DNA from: Nocardia alba NBRC 108234
Lineage (GTDB): Bacteria > Actinomycetota > Actinomycetes > Mycobacteriales > Mycobacteriaceae
Direction: 5' to 3'
Length of the DNA stretch: 64,000 nt
NCBI RefSeq assembly: GCF_001612665.1
Contig: NZ_BDAX01000012.1
Span: forward strand, 1-64,000
The notes under the pieces are model-generated. The model was not told where the DNA came from. It saw nothing but the letters and a program-made list of their open reading frames with translations, and made no database searches. This document shows positions 44,657 to 52,955 of this stretch, piece after piece. The translations under genes were made by a program, and so were the position numbers. The number at the start of each line of letters is the position of its first letter. Positions within the stretch are counted from its first letter, which is position 1.

Positions 44657-45991
44657 ATGCCGGATCAGAACGCCGCCGAATTGACCGCACAGGCCTATCT
44701 GTACGGGTTTCCCCTGGTCTTCAACCTCGATTCGATCGAGCGATTGCTCCACGAGGGCATCGGCGATATCCCCGCGACCCCGTTCAACGGCTTCGCCCAT
44801 GCCCGCGCCCTCGCCGATGCCTCGGCGACCTTTGTCTCGGTCAACAACGACACCGTGTACTCGGTCGCCCTGATCGACCTTTCAGTCGGACCGATCACCT
44901 TGCATGTACCCGATGCCGGCGATCGGTACTACGTCATGCAGTTCATCGACGCCTGGACCGACAACTTCGCCTACGTCGGCACCCGGGCCACCGGAAACCG
45001 CGCGGGCGATTACCTTCTCGTACCGCCGGGCTGGACCGGCACCGCCCCCGACGACACGACGGTTATCCGCTTTCCCACCGCTGTCGGCGTGATCGCGGGC
45101 CGATGGGCCTGCGCCGGTGAGGACGACCTTCCCGCCGTGCACGCCCTACAGGACGCGCTGACCTTGACAGCCACCGACCGAGCCGCACAGCCGACGGGGC
45201 TTCCGTCGCCGGACCCATCGGTCGCCCCCGACCTGATGTTCCTCGAGAAGGTCCGGGTCTGGTCGCAGGCGTTTCCTCCCGCGCAGCGCGACCTCGCGCT
45301 CCAGGAGTCGTTCGCCGGGATCGGCCTGACGACACCGGGCACCTCGCCCTACCTGTCCCTCGACCCGGATCGAGCATCCGCGCTGCGCGCCGGATTGGGC
45401 GAGGGCCAAGAGGAATTGAGCAACGCGACGAAGAACGGGGCAGGCGCCGGCGAGAACGGCTGGCAGCTGACACTGCACCTGTTCGACTACAACGTCGACT
45501 TCTTCGAGGTCGGCACCCGCGACGACGACAACTTCAAGATCACCGACCCGAACCAGCGGATCATCGCCCGCGCCGTAGCCGCCAAGGCCGGACTCTGGGG
45601 TAACCACGCCTACGAGGCCGCCTACGCGATGATCTACACCGACAGCACCGGCCGGCAGTTGACCGGCACGAACACCTATACCCTGCGCCTGGACCCCACC
45701 CCACCGGTCGACGCCTTCTGGTCGGTCACCATGTACTCCACCCCGGACTTCTACCTGTGCGCCAACCCGATCGACCGCTACTCGATCGGCGACCGCACCC
45801 CCGGCCTCGTCTACGACGACAACGGCGCCCTCACCATCACCATCAGCCACACCGAACCCACCAACCCCAAAGCCCGCGCGAACTGGCTCCCCGCCCCAGC
45901 AGCAGACTTCCGCCCCTGCCTACGCATGTACCAACCCCAACCCCCGATCCTCGACCAGACCTACACCCTCCCCCCGATCACCAGAACCTGA
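44657..45991 (+). CDS. DUF1254/DUF1214 domain protein
   Basis: A 444-aa cytoplasmic protein with the DUF1254 domain at about 5-145 (AYLYGFPLVFNLDSIERLL; SVNNDTVYSVALIDLS; GDRYYVMQFIDAWTDNFAYV) and the DUF1214 domain at about 315-430 (GNHAYEAAYAMIYTD; DAFWSVTMYSTPDFYL; NWLPAPAADFRPCLRMYQP). No signal peptide is present, unlike many relatives. Biochemical function is unknown. The ATG at 44657 follows GAGGAG. It is 136 bp after the TetR gene and may be separately transcribed. A strong terminator follows. Confidence 0.85.
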   Translation: MPDQNAAELTAQAYLYGFPLVFNLDSIERLLHEGIGDIPATPFNGFAHARALADASATFVSVNNDTVYSVALIDLSVGPITLHVPDAGDRYYVMQFIDAWTDNFAYVGTRATGNRAGDYLLVPPGWTGTAPDDTTVIRFPTAVGVIAGRWACAGEDDLPAVHALQDALTLTATDRAAQPTGLPSPDPSVAPDLMFLEKVRVWSQAFPPAQRDLALQESFAGIGLTTPGTSPYLSLDPDRASALRAGLGEGQEELSNATKNGAGAGENGWQLTLHLFDYNVDFFEVGTRDDDNFKITDPNQRIIARAVAAKAGLWGNHAYEAAYAMIYTDSTGRQLTGTNTYTLRLDPTPPVDAFWSVTMYSTPDFYLCANPIDRYSIGDRTPGLVYDDNGALTITISHTEPTNPKARANWLPAPAADFRPCLRMYQPQPPILDQTYTLPPITRT

Positions 45992-46002
45992 CCCACCTGT
46001 CC

Positions 46003-46044
46003 ACAAAGGGCGCACCGGAATCCGGTACGCCCTTTGTCTTTTGT
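46003..46044. terminator. intrinsic terminator with T-rich tail
   Basis: The stem ACAAAGGGCG pairs with CGCCCTTTGT, continues as ACCGG/CCGGT after a small mismatch, and closes on a 3-nt loop. CTTTTGTT follows. It lies between the convergent DUF1254 and metE-like genes and could serve both. Confidence 0.88.
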
Positions 46045-46048
46045 TCGG

Positions 46049-48373
46049 TTACCCCTCGGTCGCGGCGGCCGCCTGCGCGGCCAGTGCGCGGCGGCGGACC
46101 CGGCGGGCCGCGGCCACCATGTTGCGCAACGACGGCTCCAGCTGCCAGTAGTGGCGGGTCTTGAGACCGCCGTCGGGGTTGGCCCACAGGCGTTGTGGGG
46201 TCACCGCGTTCGCGGCCTGGGTGAGCAGCTCGTCGAATTCGTCGATATCGGGGATGCGGGCCGAGCGGCTCTCGTACACGCCGGGGCCGACACCGTGGGT
46301 GAGGCCGTGGCCGGAGGACAGGTCCTCGGTGAGCGCCTCGATGACCCATTCGATCGAGCGGGTCGCCACGATCGCGGTGACGTCGGCGTCGAGCTGATCG
46401 ATCGCGTCGACCACCTCGGTGCGACCGGAATAGCCGATGTGCGTGTGGATCTGGGTGTCGGCACGCACGCCGGAGGTGGCGAGTTTGAAGGCGCCGACCG
46501 CCCAGCGCAGGTACTCCTCGCGGCCGTGCGGGCGGGCGGGGAGCAGCTCACGGATGGCGGGTTCGTCGACCTGGATGATCGCGATGCCCGCCTTCTCCAG
46601 GTCCACCACCTCGTCCCGGATCGCGAGCGCCACCTGGTCGGCCGTCTCGTAGAGCGGCTGATCCTGGCGGACGAACGAGCGCGCCAGCATCGTGACCGGC
46701 CCGGTGACCATGCCCTTCACCGGCTTGTCGGTCAGCGACTGCGCGTAGGAGGTCCAGTCCACCGACATCGGCGCGGGCCGCGCCACGTCGCCGTAGACGA
46801 TCGGCGGTCGCACACAGCGCGATCCGTACACCTGCACCCAGCCGAAGCGGGTGGTGGCGAAGCCGTCGAGCTGCTCGGCGAAGAACTGGATCATGTCGTT
46901 GCGCTCGTGCTCACCGTGCACGAACACATCGAGGCCGATGTCCTCCTGGAGCCGGATCGTGGCCTCGATCTCGGCCTCGACCTGCTTGCGGTAGTCGTTG
47001 TCGGACAGCCGACCCGAGGCCACCTCGTGGCGGGCCTGACGCAGCTTGCCGCTCTGCGGGAACGAACCGAGCGTGGTGGCGGGCACCAGCGGCAGGTTCA
47101 ACCGCTCCTGCTGCGCGGCCGCGCGCACGTCGTAGGGCTCGCGTTCGCGCATCTCGGGCGTCACCGCGTACACCCGCTGGCGCACCGCGTGCTTCTGCTT
47201 GAAGTGCACCTCGGTGGGCCGCTTGCGCCAGTTCTCCGACGGGCCCTCGGTGAGCGCCTTGGCGAGCGAGACGACCTCGCCCACCTTCTGCTTCGCGAAC
47301 GCGAGCCGGTCGGCGACATTGCCTTCGATGTCGTACTCGGCGAGCACGTCGTAGGGCACGTGCAGCAGCGTGGTGCCGGTCGACACCACCAGATCCGGGC
47401 ACACCTCGGCGATCGCGTTGAGATAGTTCAGCGTGACGAAACGATCTGCCCGCCACACGTTCTGGCCGCTGATCACACCCGCGTAGATCCGCTTACGCCG
47501 GATCCCCGGGATCGCCGCCAGTTCCTCCGGCTGCATCCGGTAGGAGGCCAGGTCGAGTCCGATGGCCTCGACATTGCTCGCGGCCAGGATCCGCAGCGCC
47601 TCACCGAAGTCGCCGTACTGCCCGGTGACCAGGATGCGCGGACGCAGCGGCGCCTTCGCCAGCTGGGTGTACGCCTTCTCGAACGCGGCCAGCTCGGCGG
47701 GCGTGCGCTCACCGGTGAAGCAGGGCTCGTCGAGCTGCACGCAGGTCGACCCGCGCTTGGCGAGGATCTCGAACAGCTCCTGGTAGAACGGCAGCAGCTG
47801 ATCGAGCAGGCTCAGCGTGTCGAACTCGGTCTCGCCCGGCACATGCCCGGCCTTGGACAGCAACAGCAGCGACACCGGGCCGAGCACCACCGGGCGCAGC
47901 TCGATCCCGCGGGCGGCCGCCCGGTCCCACTCGTCGAGCAGGGCCTGCGGGTGCAGCGAGAACGTGGTGTCGGCGTCGAGTTCGGGCTGGCGGTAGTGGT
48001 AGTTGGTGCCGAAGAAACGCACCAGCTCGAGCGGCGGGGTGTCCGGGTTGCCGCGCGCCATCAGGAAGTAGAAGTCGAGCGGGTCGAGCCCGTCGGCGAA
48101 CTCCCGGAAACGCGAGGGCACCGCACCGAACAGCAGCGCGTTGTCGAGGATGTGATCGTAGAAGGAGAAGGTGTTGCCCGGCACCTGGGTGAGTCCGGTC
48201 GCGGCCAGCTCGTTGAACTGACGCTCCTGGATATCGCGACCTACCTGGCGCAACTCCTCGCGCTCCAGCGATCCGCGCCAGTACGCCTCGAGCGCACGCT
48301 TGAGCTCTCGGTGCGGACCGATCCTCGGGTATCCGAGAACGCTCGACCCGAATCCATCGGTGACGTTGACCAT
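46049..48373 (-). CDS. metE: MetE-like methionine synthase homologue lacking zinc ligands
   Basis: A 774-aa homologue of cobalamin-independent methionine synthase with both halves intact. The N-terminal barrel begins LGYPRIGPHRELKRALEAYW. The C-terminal barrel has TTLGSFPQSGKLRQARHEV, FVHGEHERNDMIQFFAEQLDG and WVQVYGSRCVRPPIVYGDV. In active MetE, zinc is held by His, Cys, Glu and Cys. Here HTHMCYS reads HTHIGYS (H645 kept, Gly647 for Cys), the Glu of the next strand is Val669, and NPDCGLKTR reads NPDGGLKTR (Gly735 for Cys). The usual ILxWSF segment reads MLARSF. It may no longer make methionine. The ATG at 48373 follows AAAAGGAG. Confidence 0.88.
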   Translation of the reverse strand: MVNVTDGFGSSVLGYPRIGPHRELKRALEAYWRGSLEREELRQVGRDIQERQFNELAATGLTQVPGNTFSFYDHILDNALLFGAVPSRFREFADGLDPLDFYFLMARGNPDTPPLELVRFFGTNYHYRQPELDADTTFSLHPQALLDEWDRAAARGIELRPVVLGPVSLLLLSKAGHVPGETEFDTLSLLDQLLPFYQELFEILAKRGSTCVQLDEPCFTGERTPAELAAFEKAYTQLAKAPLRPRILVTGQYGDFGEALRILAASNVEAIGLDLASYRMQPEELAAIPGIRRKRIYAGVISGQNVWRADRFVTLNYLNAIAEVCPDLVVSTGTTLLHVPYDVLAEYDIEGNVADRLAFAKQKVGEVVSLAKALTEGPSENWRKRPTEVHFKQKHAVRQRVYAVTPEMREREPYDVRAAAQQERLNLPLVPATTLGSFPQSGKLRQARHEVASGRLSDNDYRKQVEAEIEATIRLQEDIGLDVFVHGEHERNDMIQFFAEQLDGFATTRFGWVQVYGSRCVRPPIVYGDVARPAPMSVDWTSYAQSLTDKPVKGMVTGPVTMLARSFVRQDQPLYETADQVALAIRDEVVDLEKAGIAIIQVDEPAIRELLPARPHGREEYLRWAVGAFKLATSGVRADTQIHTHIGYSGRTEVVDAIDQLDADVTAIVATRSIEWVIEALTEDLSSGHGLTHGVGPGVYESRSARIPDIDEFDELLTQAANAVTPQRLWANPDGGLKTRHYWQLEPSLRNMVAAARRVRRRALAAQAAAATEG

Positions 48374-48493
48374 GACCGCCGACACTCCTTTTCGATCACA
48401 CGCTGCGCTCGACATAACACCGGATGCGCGAGCCCGTCCGGCAACTGCAGCTTAGGCCGCACAAGCACCTACTCGCCGCTCCCCCGCAAACCC

Positions 48494-48632
48494 CGAGCAC
48501 CTGAGCGCCCTTTTTGTCAGTCTCTCGAGGGGCCCACCCTGATCTGGACTGACCGAAGGGTGCGACGAAGGAGTACCCGTAGGGAGGGAAGATCAGGGCC
48601 CCGAAGGGCCCCGCTCGAGCGCGCCAGCGCTC
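48494..48632 (+). repeat. dispersed structured element, copy B
   Basis: The apical 46 nt (48545-48590) differ from copy A at only three positions. The inner stem is 48537-48544/48591-48598 (CCCTGATC with GATCAGGG). A 7-nt 3' bulge follows, then an outer stem 48529-48535/48606-48612 (GGGGCCC with GGGCCCC) and a further 5-bp stem CTCGA/TCGAG. The 5' flank CGAGCACCTGAGCGCCC plus a T-run is shared with copy D. The element lies between the fadB2 stop and the metE-like start, 120 bp upstream of the latter. Confidence 0.88.
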
Positions 48633-48662
48633 CAAAAACACAGCCACCATACGACCCCGAGC

Positions 48663-48706
48663 GGGTAGCCCTGATATGTCCCTACAGACCACCCCACATA
48701 CGGGGC
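48663..48706. repeat. diverged relative of the 44-bp tandem repeat
   Basis: GGGTAGCCCTGATATGTCCC followed by TAC aligns with the complement of the first unit of the array at 1-44 (GGGTAATCCCTGTATGTCTC), with a few differences. On the other strand CACATACGGGG (48695-48705) repeats the core ACATACGGGG. It lies directly 3' of fadB2. Confidence 0.5.
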
Positions 48707-48708
48707 CC

Positions 48709-49581
48709 CTACTTCCCGTACTGGTAGAACCCCGCGCCCGTCTTCTTACCGAGCAACCCGGCCTCCACCATCCGCATCAGCAGCGGCGGCGCGGAGTACA
48801 GCGGCTCCTTGAACTCGGAGTACATCGAGTCGGCGATGGACTTCACGGTGTCGAGACCGACGAGGTCGGTCAGCGCCAGCGGCCCCATCGGGTGGGCACA
48901 GCCGAGCACCATCGCCTTGTCGACGTCGTCCTTGGTGGCGAAGCCCGACTCGACCATCCGAATGGCCGAGAGCAGGTACGGCACCAGCAGCGCGTTGACG
49001 ACGAAACCGGAGCGGTCCGCCGAGCGCACGATCTGCTTGCCCAGGATCTCGGCGGCGAACTGCTCGGCGCGCTTGGCGACCGGCTCGCTGGTCTTGAGCG
49101 TGGTGACCAGCTCGACCAGCGGCAGCACCGGCACCGGGTTGAAGAAGTGCAGCCCGACCACACGCTCGGGGTTCGCGGTCGCGACGGCGATCTTCATGAT
49201 CGGGATCGAGGAGGTGTTGGAGGCGAGCACGGCGTCGGGGTCGGTGACGACCTTGTCCAGCTCGCTGAAGATGGCCGTCTTGACGTCTTCGTTCTCGACA
49301 ACGGCCTCCACCACCAGCTGGCGGTCGGCGAAGTCGCTGAGATCGGAGGTGAAGCGCAGCCGCCAGGCCGCCTGCTCCCGCTCGCGCTCGGTGATCTTGC
49401 CGCTGCTCACGCCACGGTCCAGCGAACGCAGGATCCGCGCCCGGCCCGCGGCGGCGAGTTCGCGGGTGGTCTCGTAGACGAGGACGTCGACGTGCGCGCG
49501 TGCGCACACCTCGGCGATACCGGCGCCCATCTGTCCCGCGCCGATGATGCCGACGCGCTGAATCTTCTCGCTGCTGCTCAC
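48709..49581 (-). CDS. fadB2: 3-hydroxybutyryl-CoA dehydrogenase FadB2
   Basis: A 290-aa NAD-dependent enzyme that interconverts 3-hydroxyacyl-CoA and acetoacetyl-CoA. The Rossmann motif is RVGIIGAGQMGAGIAEVCAR. The catalytic His is in HFFNPVPVLPLVELV, preceded by ASNTSSIPI, and SGFVVNALLVPYLLSAIRM follows. The C-terminus is GKKTGAGFYQYGK. All closely match Rv0468. The GTG at 49581 has AGGAG 7 nt upstream. A longer frame from ATG 49725 would add 48 charged residues, but that part is copy C of a dispersed repeat and is probably untranslated leader. Confidence 0.93.
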   Translation of the reverse strand: MSSSEKIQRVGIIGAGQMGAGIAEVCARAHVDVLVYETTRELAAAGRARILRSLDRGVSSGKITEREREQAAWRLRFTSDLSDFADRQLVVEAVVENEDVKTAIFSELDKVVTDPDAVLASNTSSIPIMKIAVATANPERVVGLHFFNPVPVLPLVELVTTLKTSEPVAKRAEQFAAEILGKQIVRSADRSGFVVNALLVPYLLSAIRMVESGFATKDDVDKAMVLGCAHPMGPLALTDLVGLDTVKSIADSMYSEFKEPLYSAPPLLMRMVEAGLLGKKTGAGFYQYGK

Positions 49582-49620
49582 GTCCCGCTCCTGTTTTTGT
49601 TGGGCGGCCGGGGCCGCCGT

Positions 49621-49710
49621 GTTCTCGGCCCTGTCGGCCTCGATCTTCTCTCCCTCCGGGTGCTCCTTCGTCGCGCCCTCCGGTCGGTCCAGATCGAGGC
49701 GGCCGAGAAC
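49621..49710 (-). repeat. dispersed structured element, copy C
   Basis: On the minus strand the 46-nt apical segment (49691-49646) matches copy A at 40 of 46 positions. The inner stem GATCGAGGC/GCCTCGATC (49692-49700 with 49637-49645) and the outer stem GGCCGAGAAC/GTTCTCGGCC (49701-49710 with 49621-49630) are both perfect, with a 6-nt bulge on the 3' side. It lies in the fadB2 leader in the same orientation as the gene. Confidence 0.88.
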
Positions 49711-49774
49711 GGGAAATACATTCAAGGCCTGGCCGTGATTCTCAGCCGTGGTTTGCAGCCCAAAGTATAGGGAT

Positions 49775-49810
49775 GCCCTCCCACGCCAGGGCTGTTCGGC
49801 GTGGGAGGGC
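49775..49810. terminator. aceA terminator hairpin
   Basis: A 13-bp perfect stem (GCCCTCCCACGCC with its complement) and a 10-nt loop, 57 nt past the aceA stop on the minus strand. Confidence 0.8.
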
Positions 49811-49867
49811 GCACACCCCTACCGGAGTAGAGGAAAGGCGTTGCCGGTCAAAGCAACTCCGAGGGGA

Positions 49868-51157
49868 TCAGTGGAACTGACCCTCTTCGGTGGAGCCCTT
49901 CAGGGCAGCGGTCGACGTGTTGGGGTCGACGGTGGTGGCGATGGTGTCGAAGTAGCCGGCACCGACCTCACGCTGGTGCTTGATGGCGGTGAAGCCACGC
50001 TCGGCGGCGGCCTTGAACTCGCGCTCCTGCAGGTCGACGAACGCGGTCATGCCCTCGCGAGCGTAGCCGTGCGCCAGGTCGAACATGCCGTAGTTGAGCG
50101 AGTGGAAGCCCGCCAGGGTGATGAACTGGAACTTGAAGCCCATCGCGCCGAGCTCACGCTGGAACTTCGCGATGGTCGCGTCGTCCAGGTGCGCCTTCCA
50201 GTTGAACGAAGGCGAGCAGTTGTAGGCCAGCAGCTGGTCCGGGAACTCGCTGCGAACCGACTCGGCGAACTTACGCGCGACCTCGAGATCGGGGATACCG
50301 GTCTCCATCCAGATGAGGTCGGCGAAGGGGGCGTAGGCCTTGGCACGCGCGATGCAGGGCTCGATGCCGTTCTTCACGCCGAAGAAGCCCTCGGCGGTAC
50401 GGGTACCGTCCAGGAACTCACGGTCGCGCTCGTCCACATCGGAGGTGATGAGGGTGGCGGCCTCGGCGTCGGTGCGGGCGATGATCACCGACGGCACGTC
50501 GGCGACGTCGGCGGCCAGACGCGCGGAGGTCAGGGTGCGGATGTGCTGCTGGGTGGGGATCAGCACCTTGCCACCGAGGTGGCCGCACTTCTTCTCCGAA
50601 GCCAGCTGGTCTTCCCAGTGCACACCGGCGGCGCCGGCCACGATCATGGCCTTCTGCAGCTCGTAGGCGTTCAGCGCGCCACCGAAGCCGGCCTCGGCGT
50701 CGGCCACGATCGGGGCGAGCCAGTTCTTGACGGACTCGTCGCCCTCGACCTTGGAGATCTCGTCGGCGCGCGAGAGCGCGTTGTTGATGCGACGCACGAC
50801 CGCGGGAACCGAGTTCGCCGGGTACAGCGACTGGTCCGGGTAGGTGTGGCCGGACAGGTTGGCGTCACCGGCGACCTGCCAACCGGACAGGTAGATGGCC
50901 TTCAGGCCGGCGCGAACCTGCTGCACGGCCTGGTTGCCGGTGAGGGCGCCCAGCGAGTTGATGTAGTCCTCGTTGTTCACGAGGTCCCACAGGATCTCCG
51001 AACCGCGACGGGCGAGGGTGTGCTCCTCGACGACGTTGCCCTGCAGCTTGGAAACCTGCTCGGCGGAGTAGGTGCGGGTCAGGCCCTTCCAACGCGGGTT
51101 GGTGTCCCAATCCTGCTGGATTTCCGCTGCGGTCTTCGGGGTGCCGGGGAGAGACAT
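49868..51157 (-). CDS. aceA: isocitrate lyase
   Basis: A 429-aa enzyme that splits isocitrate into succinate and glyoxylate, needed for growth on fatty acids or acetate. The catalytic loop is KKCGHLGGK with Cys191. Substrate and metal regions include [40 protein letters not shown] and the C-terminal STEEGQFH lid. Length matches mycobacterial Icl1. The ATG at 51157 follows GGAG. It lies directly upstream of fadB2 on the same strand but is separated by a terminator hairpin. The upstream region has several RamB-like TTTGC motifs. Confidence 0.97.
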   Translation of the reverse strand: MSLPGTPKTAAEIQQDWDTNPRWKGLTRTYSAEQVSKLQGNVVEEHTLARRGSEILWDLVNNEDYINSLGALTGNQAVQQVRAGLKAIYLSGWQVAGDANLSGHTYPDQSLYPANSVPAVVRRINNALSRADEISKVEGDESVKNWLAPIVADAEAGFGGALNAYELQKAMIVAGAAGVHWEDQLASEKKCGHLGGKVLIPTQQHIRTLTSARLAADVADVPSVIIARTDAEAATLITSDVDERDREFLDGTRTAEGFFGVKNGIEPCIARAKAYAPFADLIWMETGIPDLEVARKFAESVRSEFPDQLLAYNCSPSFNWKAHLDDATIAKFQRELGAMGFKFQFITLAGFHSLNYGMFDLAHGYAREGMTAFVDLQEREFKAAAERGFTAIKHQREVGAGYFDTIATTVDPNTSTAALKGSTEEGQFH

Positions 51158-51254
51158 CTCTTGACTCCACTTCCTCGTGTGGTCGGTGCTCCACCCAGTC
51201 GGCGTGCGAATCAACCGGCGGCTGAACGCTTTCGGTTGCACATCTCGTACTGCT

Positions 51255-51417
51255 GGAGCAATTTGCAGGCTTGCTAGGACTTACTAGGTCCCATGGGGTG
51301 TACTTCCAAACAATGACACACCCAGAAATGGCCGTCTACCTGTTGGTTATGTGAATCTCAGCTAGGTTTGCCGACGCGTTTGCTAACTTTGCGAAATTAG
51401 CGGGCTAATTGCAAGTA
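51255..51417. promoter_or_regulatory. RamB-like motifs in aceA upstream region
   Basis: TTTGC-type motifs occur at about 51,261, 51,367, 51,379 and 51,388, and TTGCAA at about 51,409. The strongest, AACTTTGCGAAA, sits inside the near-palindrome GCTAACTTTGCGAAATTAGC (51382-51401). RamB, which controls glyoxylate-cycle genes in Corynebacterium and Mycobacterium, recognises AACTTTGCAAA-like sequence. The stretch 51,158-51,727 has no supported gene and is notably AT-richer than its flanks. Confidence 0.55.
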
Positions 51418-51727
51418 CTCAGCCTACCAGCGAGTAGCGCTGACCTGGAGTTTTAGCATAACGCTCGTACTGTTAGCGATCATCAGGTGGGCACGCGCCG
51501 ACACTCCCGAGCCTGACAGTCTGTGAGTCGTTTCACACACCACGCCGGACACGAATGATGTGCGTGTCGTCACTCGATTCGGTCACGACGCCGATATCCG
51601 CCCCGCGAGCGGCCACATCGGGTCACATGCGGAACACTCATCCACCGAGTCGACGGGACGCTCGCGGAATCGGGCGCATCGCGGTGTCGTACTGGACGAA
51701 TGTCCACGAAGACGAAAGAGTGGGCCC

Positions 51728-52870
51728 ATGAGGATTTCGAGGATCGCGGCGACATCGCTGACCGTGGCAGCGGCGGCACTGAGCCTGGCCCCGGCGGCGA
51801 GCGCGCAACCGAGCGAGGCGGCGGGCACCGTCGTCGGCGTCGAGTCACTGCCCGCGGCGGCGACGCTGCCCGGATCCGCCAGCGCCGAGCGCCTGCTCTA
51901 CCGCTCGACCACCGCCGGTGACCAGCCGACCACCACCAGCGCGGCCGTGTACTTCCCGGCAGGCGAGGCGCCGCAGGGCGGCTGGCCGGTTATCGCCTGG
52001 GCGCACGGCACCGTCGGCCTCGGCGACAACTGCGCTTACAGCGTCGCGGGACCGGCCGCCGTCGAGCGGGACTGGGCCTACCTCGGCACCTGGTTGAACC
52101 AGGGCTACGCGATCGTCGCCGCCGACTACGCCGGCCTCGGCGGCCCCGGCGAACACCCGTACCTCAACGGCGTCGCCGAAGCGCACAACGTGGTCGACGC
52201 GGTGAAGGCCGCGACCGAGCGGTACTCGTCGCTGTCGAACAGCTGGGCCGTGGTCGGCCAGTCCCAAGGCGCGGGCGCCGCGGTGTTCACCGCCCGCTAC
52301 GCCACCGAATTCGGCGGCCCGAACCTGGACTACCGCGGTGGGGTCGGCACCGGCGTGCCCGCCTACATCGAGGACGTCATCCAGCTCGCCGGCCCCGGCA
52401 TGCCACCCATCGCCCTGAGTTCGCACCTCACCGCCTACGTCCTCTACATCCTCAGCGGCCTGCGCACCACCTACCCCGACCTGGATATCGACGGCCTGCT
52501 CACCGACACCGGCCGCACCTGGCTCGACCGCGCCCAGACCGCCTGCATCGGCCCCCTCGGCGACGAACTCGCCGCCGCGAAGCCCTCGATCGGCAGCATG
52601 TTCGCCCGCCCGCTGTCCTCGATCTCCGACGTCCACGGCCTGCTCGCCCACTACATGGGCCTGCCCGAATCCGGCTACGACCGCCCCCTGTTCCTCGGCC
52701 AGGGCCTCCGGGACACCGACGTGGTCACCCCCGAAACCCTCCGCTACGCCGCGGTCCTACAGGCCAACGCCCAGCCCGTCACCTTCCACACCTACCCCAC
52801 CGACCACGACGGCACCGTCAACGCCTCCCTGGTCGACTCGGTCCCCTTCGTCCGAGCCCTGTTCGACTGA
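51728..52870 (+). CDS. secreted lipase/esterase (LIP-type alpha/beta hydrolase)
   Basis: A 380-aa exported hydrolase. The signal peptide is MRISRIAATSLTVAAAALSL with cleavage near ASA-QPSEA. The oxyanion region is IAWAHGTVGLGDNCA, then VAADYAGLGGPGEHPY, the nucleophile elbow VVGQSQGAGAA, an Asp around GLRDTDVVTPE, and His in YPTDHDGTVNAS. Cys in DNCAY and QTACIG may pair. It resembles the lipase at 10729 in architecture but is not a close copy. The ATG start has GAGTGGGCCC just upstream, a weak site. It stands alone. Confidence 0.85.
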   Translation: MRISRIAATSLTVAAAALSLAPAASAQPSEAAGTVVGVESLPAAATLPGSASAERLLYRSTTAGDQPTTTSAAVYFPAGEAPQGGWPVIAWAHGTVGLGDNCAYSVAGPAAVERDWAYLGTWLNQGYAIVAADYAGLGGPGEHPYLNGVAEAHNVVDAVKAATERYSSLSNSWAVVGQSQGAGAAVFTARYATEFGGPNLDYRGGVGTGVPAYIEDVIQLAGPGMPPIALSSHLTAYVLYILSGLRTTYPDLDIDGLLTDTGRTWLDRAQTACIGPLGDELAAAKPSIGSMFARPLSSISDVHGLLAHYMGLPESGYDRPLFLGQGLRDTDVVTPETLRYAAVLQANAQPVTFHTYPTDHDGTVNASLVDSVPFVRALFD

Positions 52871-52955
52871 ACTCCGGTTCGTCGGCTGCCCGCGGCGGCC
52901 AACCGATTCCCTGTCTATCGAGAAGCACCGAAGGGCGCTCCCCGTCCGTGCGGGA

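Noticed and set aside
48374..48480. Cobalamin riboswitch before the metE-like gene
   Set aside because: I could not find a B12-box-like sequence or the expected multi-stem fold in the roughly 100 bp leader.
46034..48727. Long plus-strand frame (about 900 codons) opposite the metE-like gene
   Set aside because: The translation is His/Arg/Gly-rich with no domain, and the opposite strand encodes a clear MetE homologue; it is a high-GC antisense shadow.
49582..49725. N-terminal extension of FadB2 from ATG 49725
   Set aside because: The added residues are encoded by repeat copy C, and AGGAG precedes the GTG at 49581, where family similarity begins.
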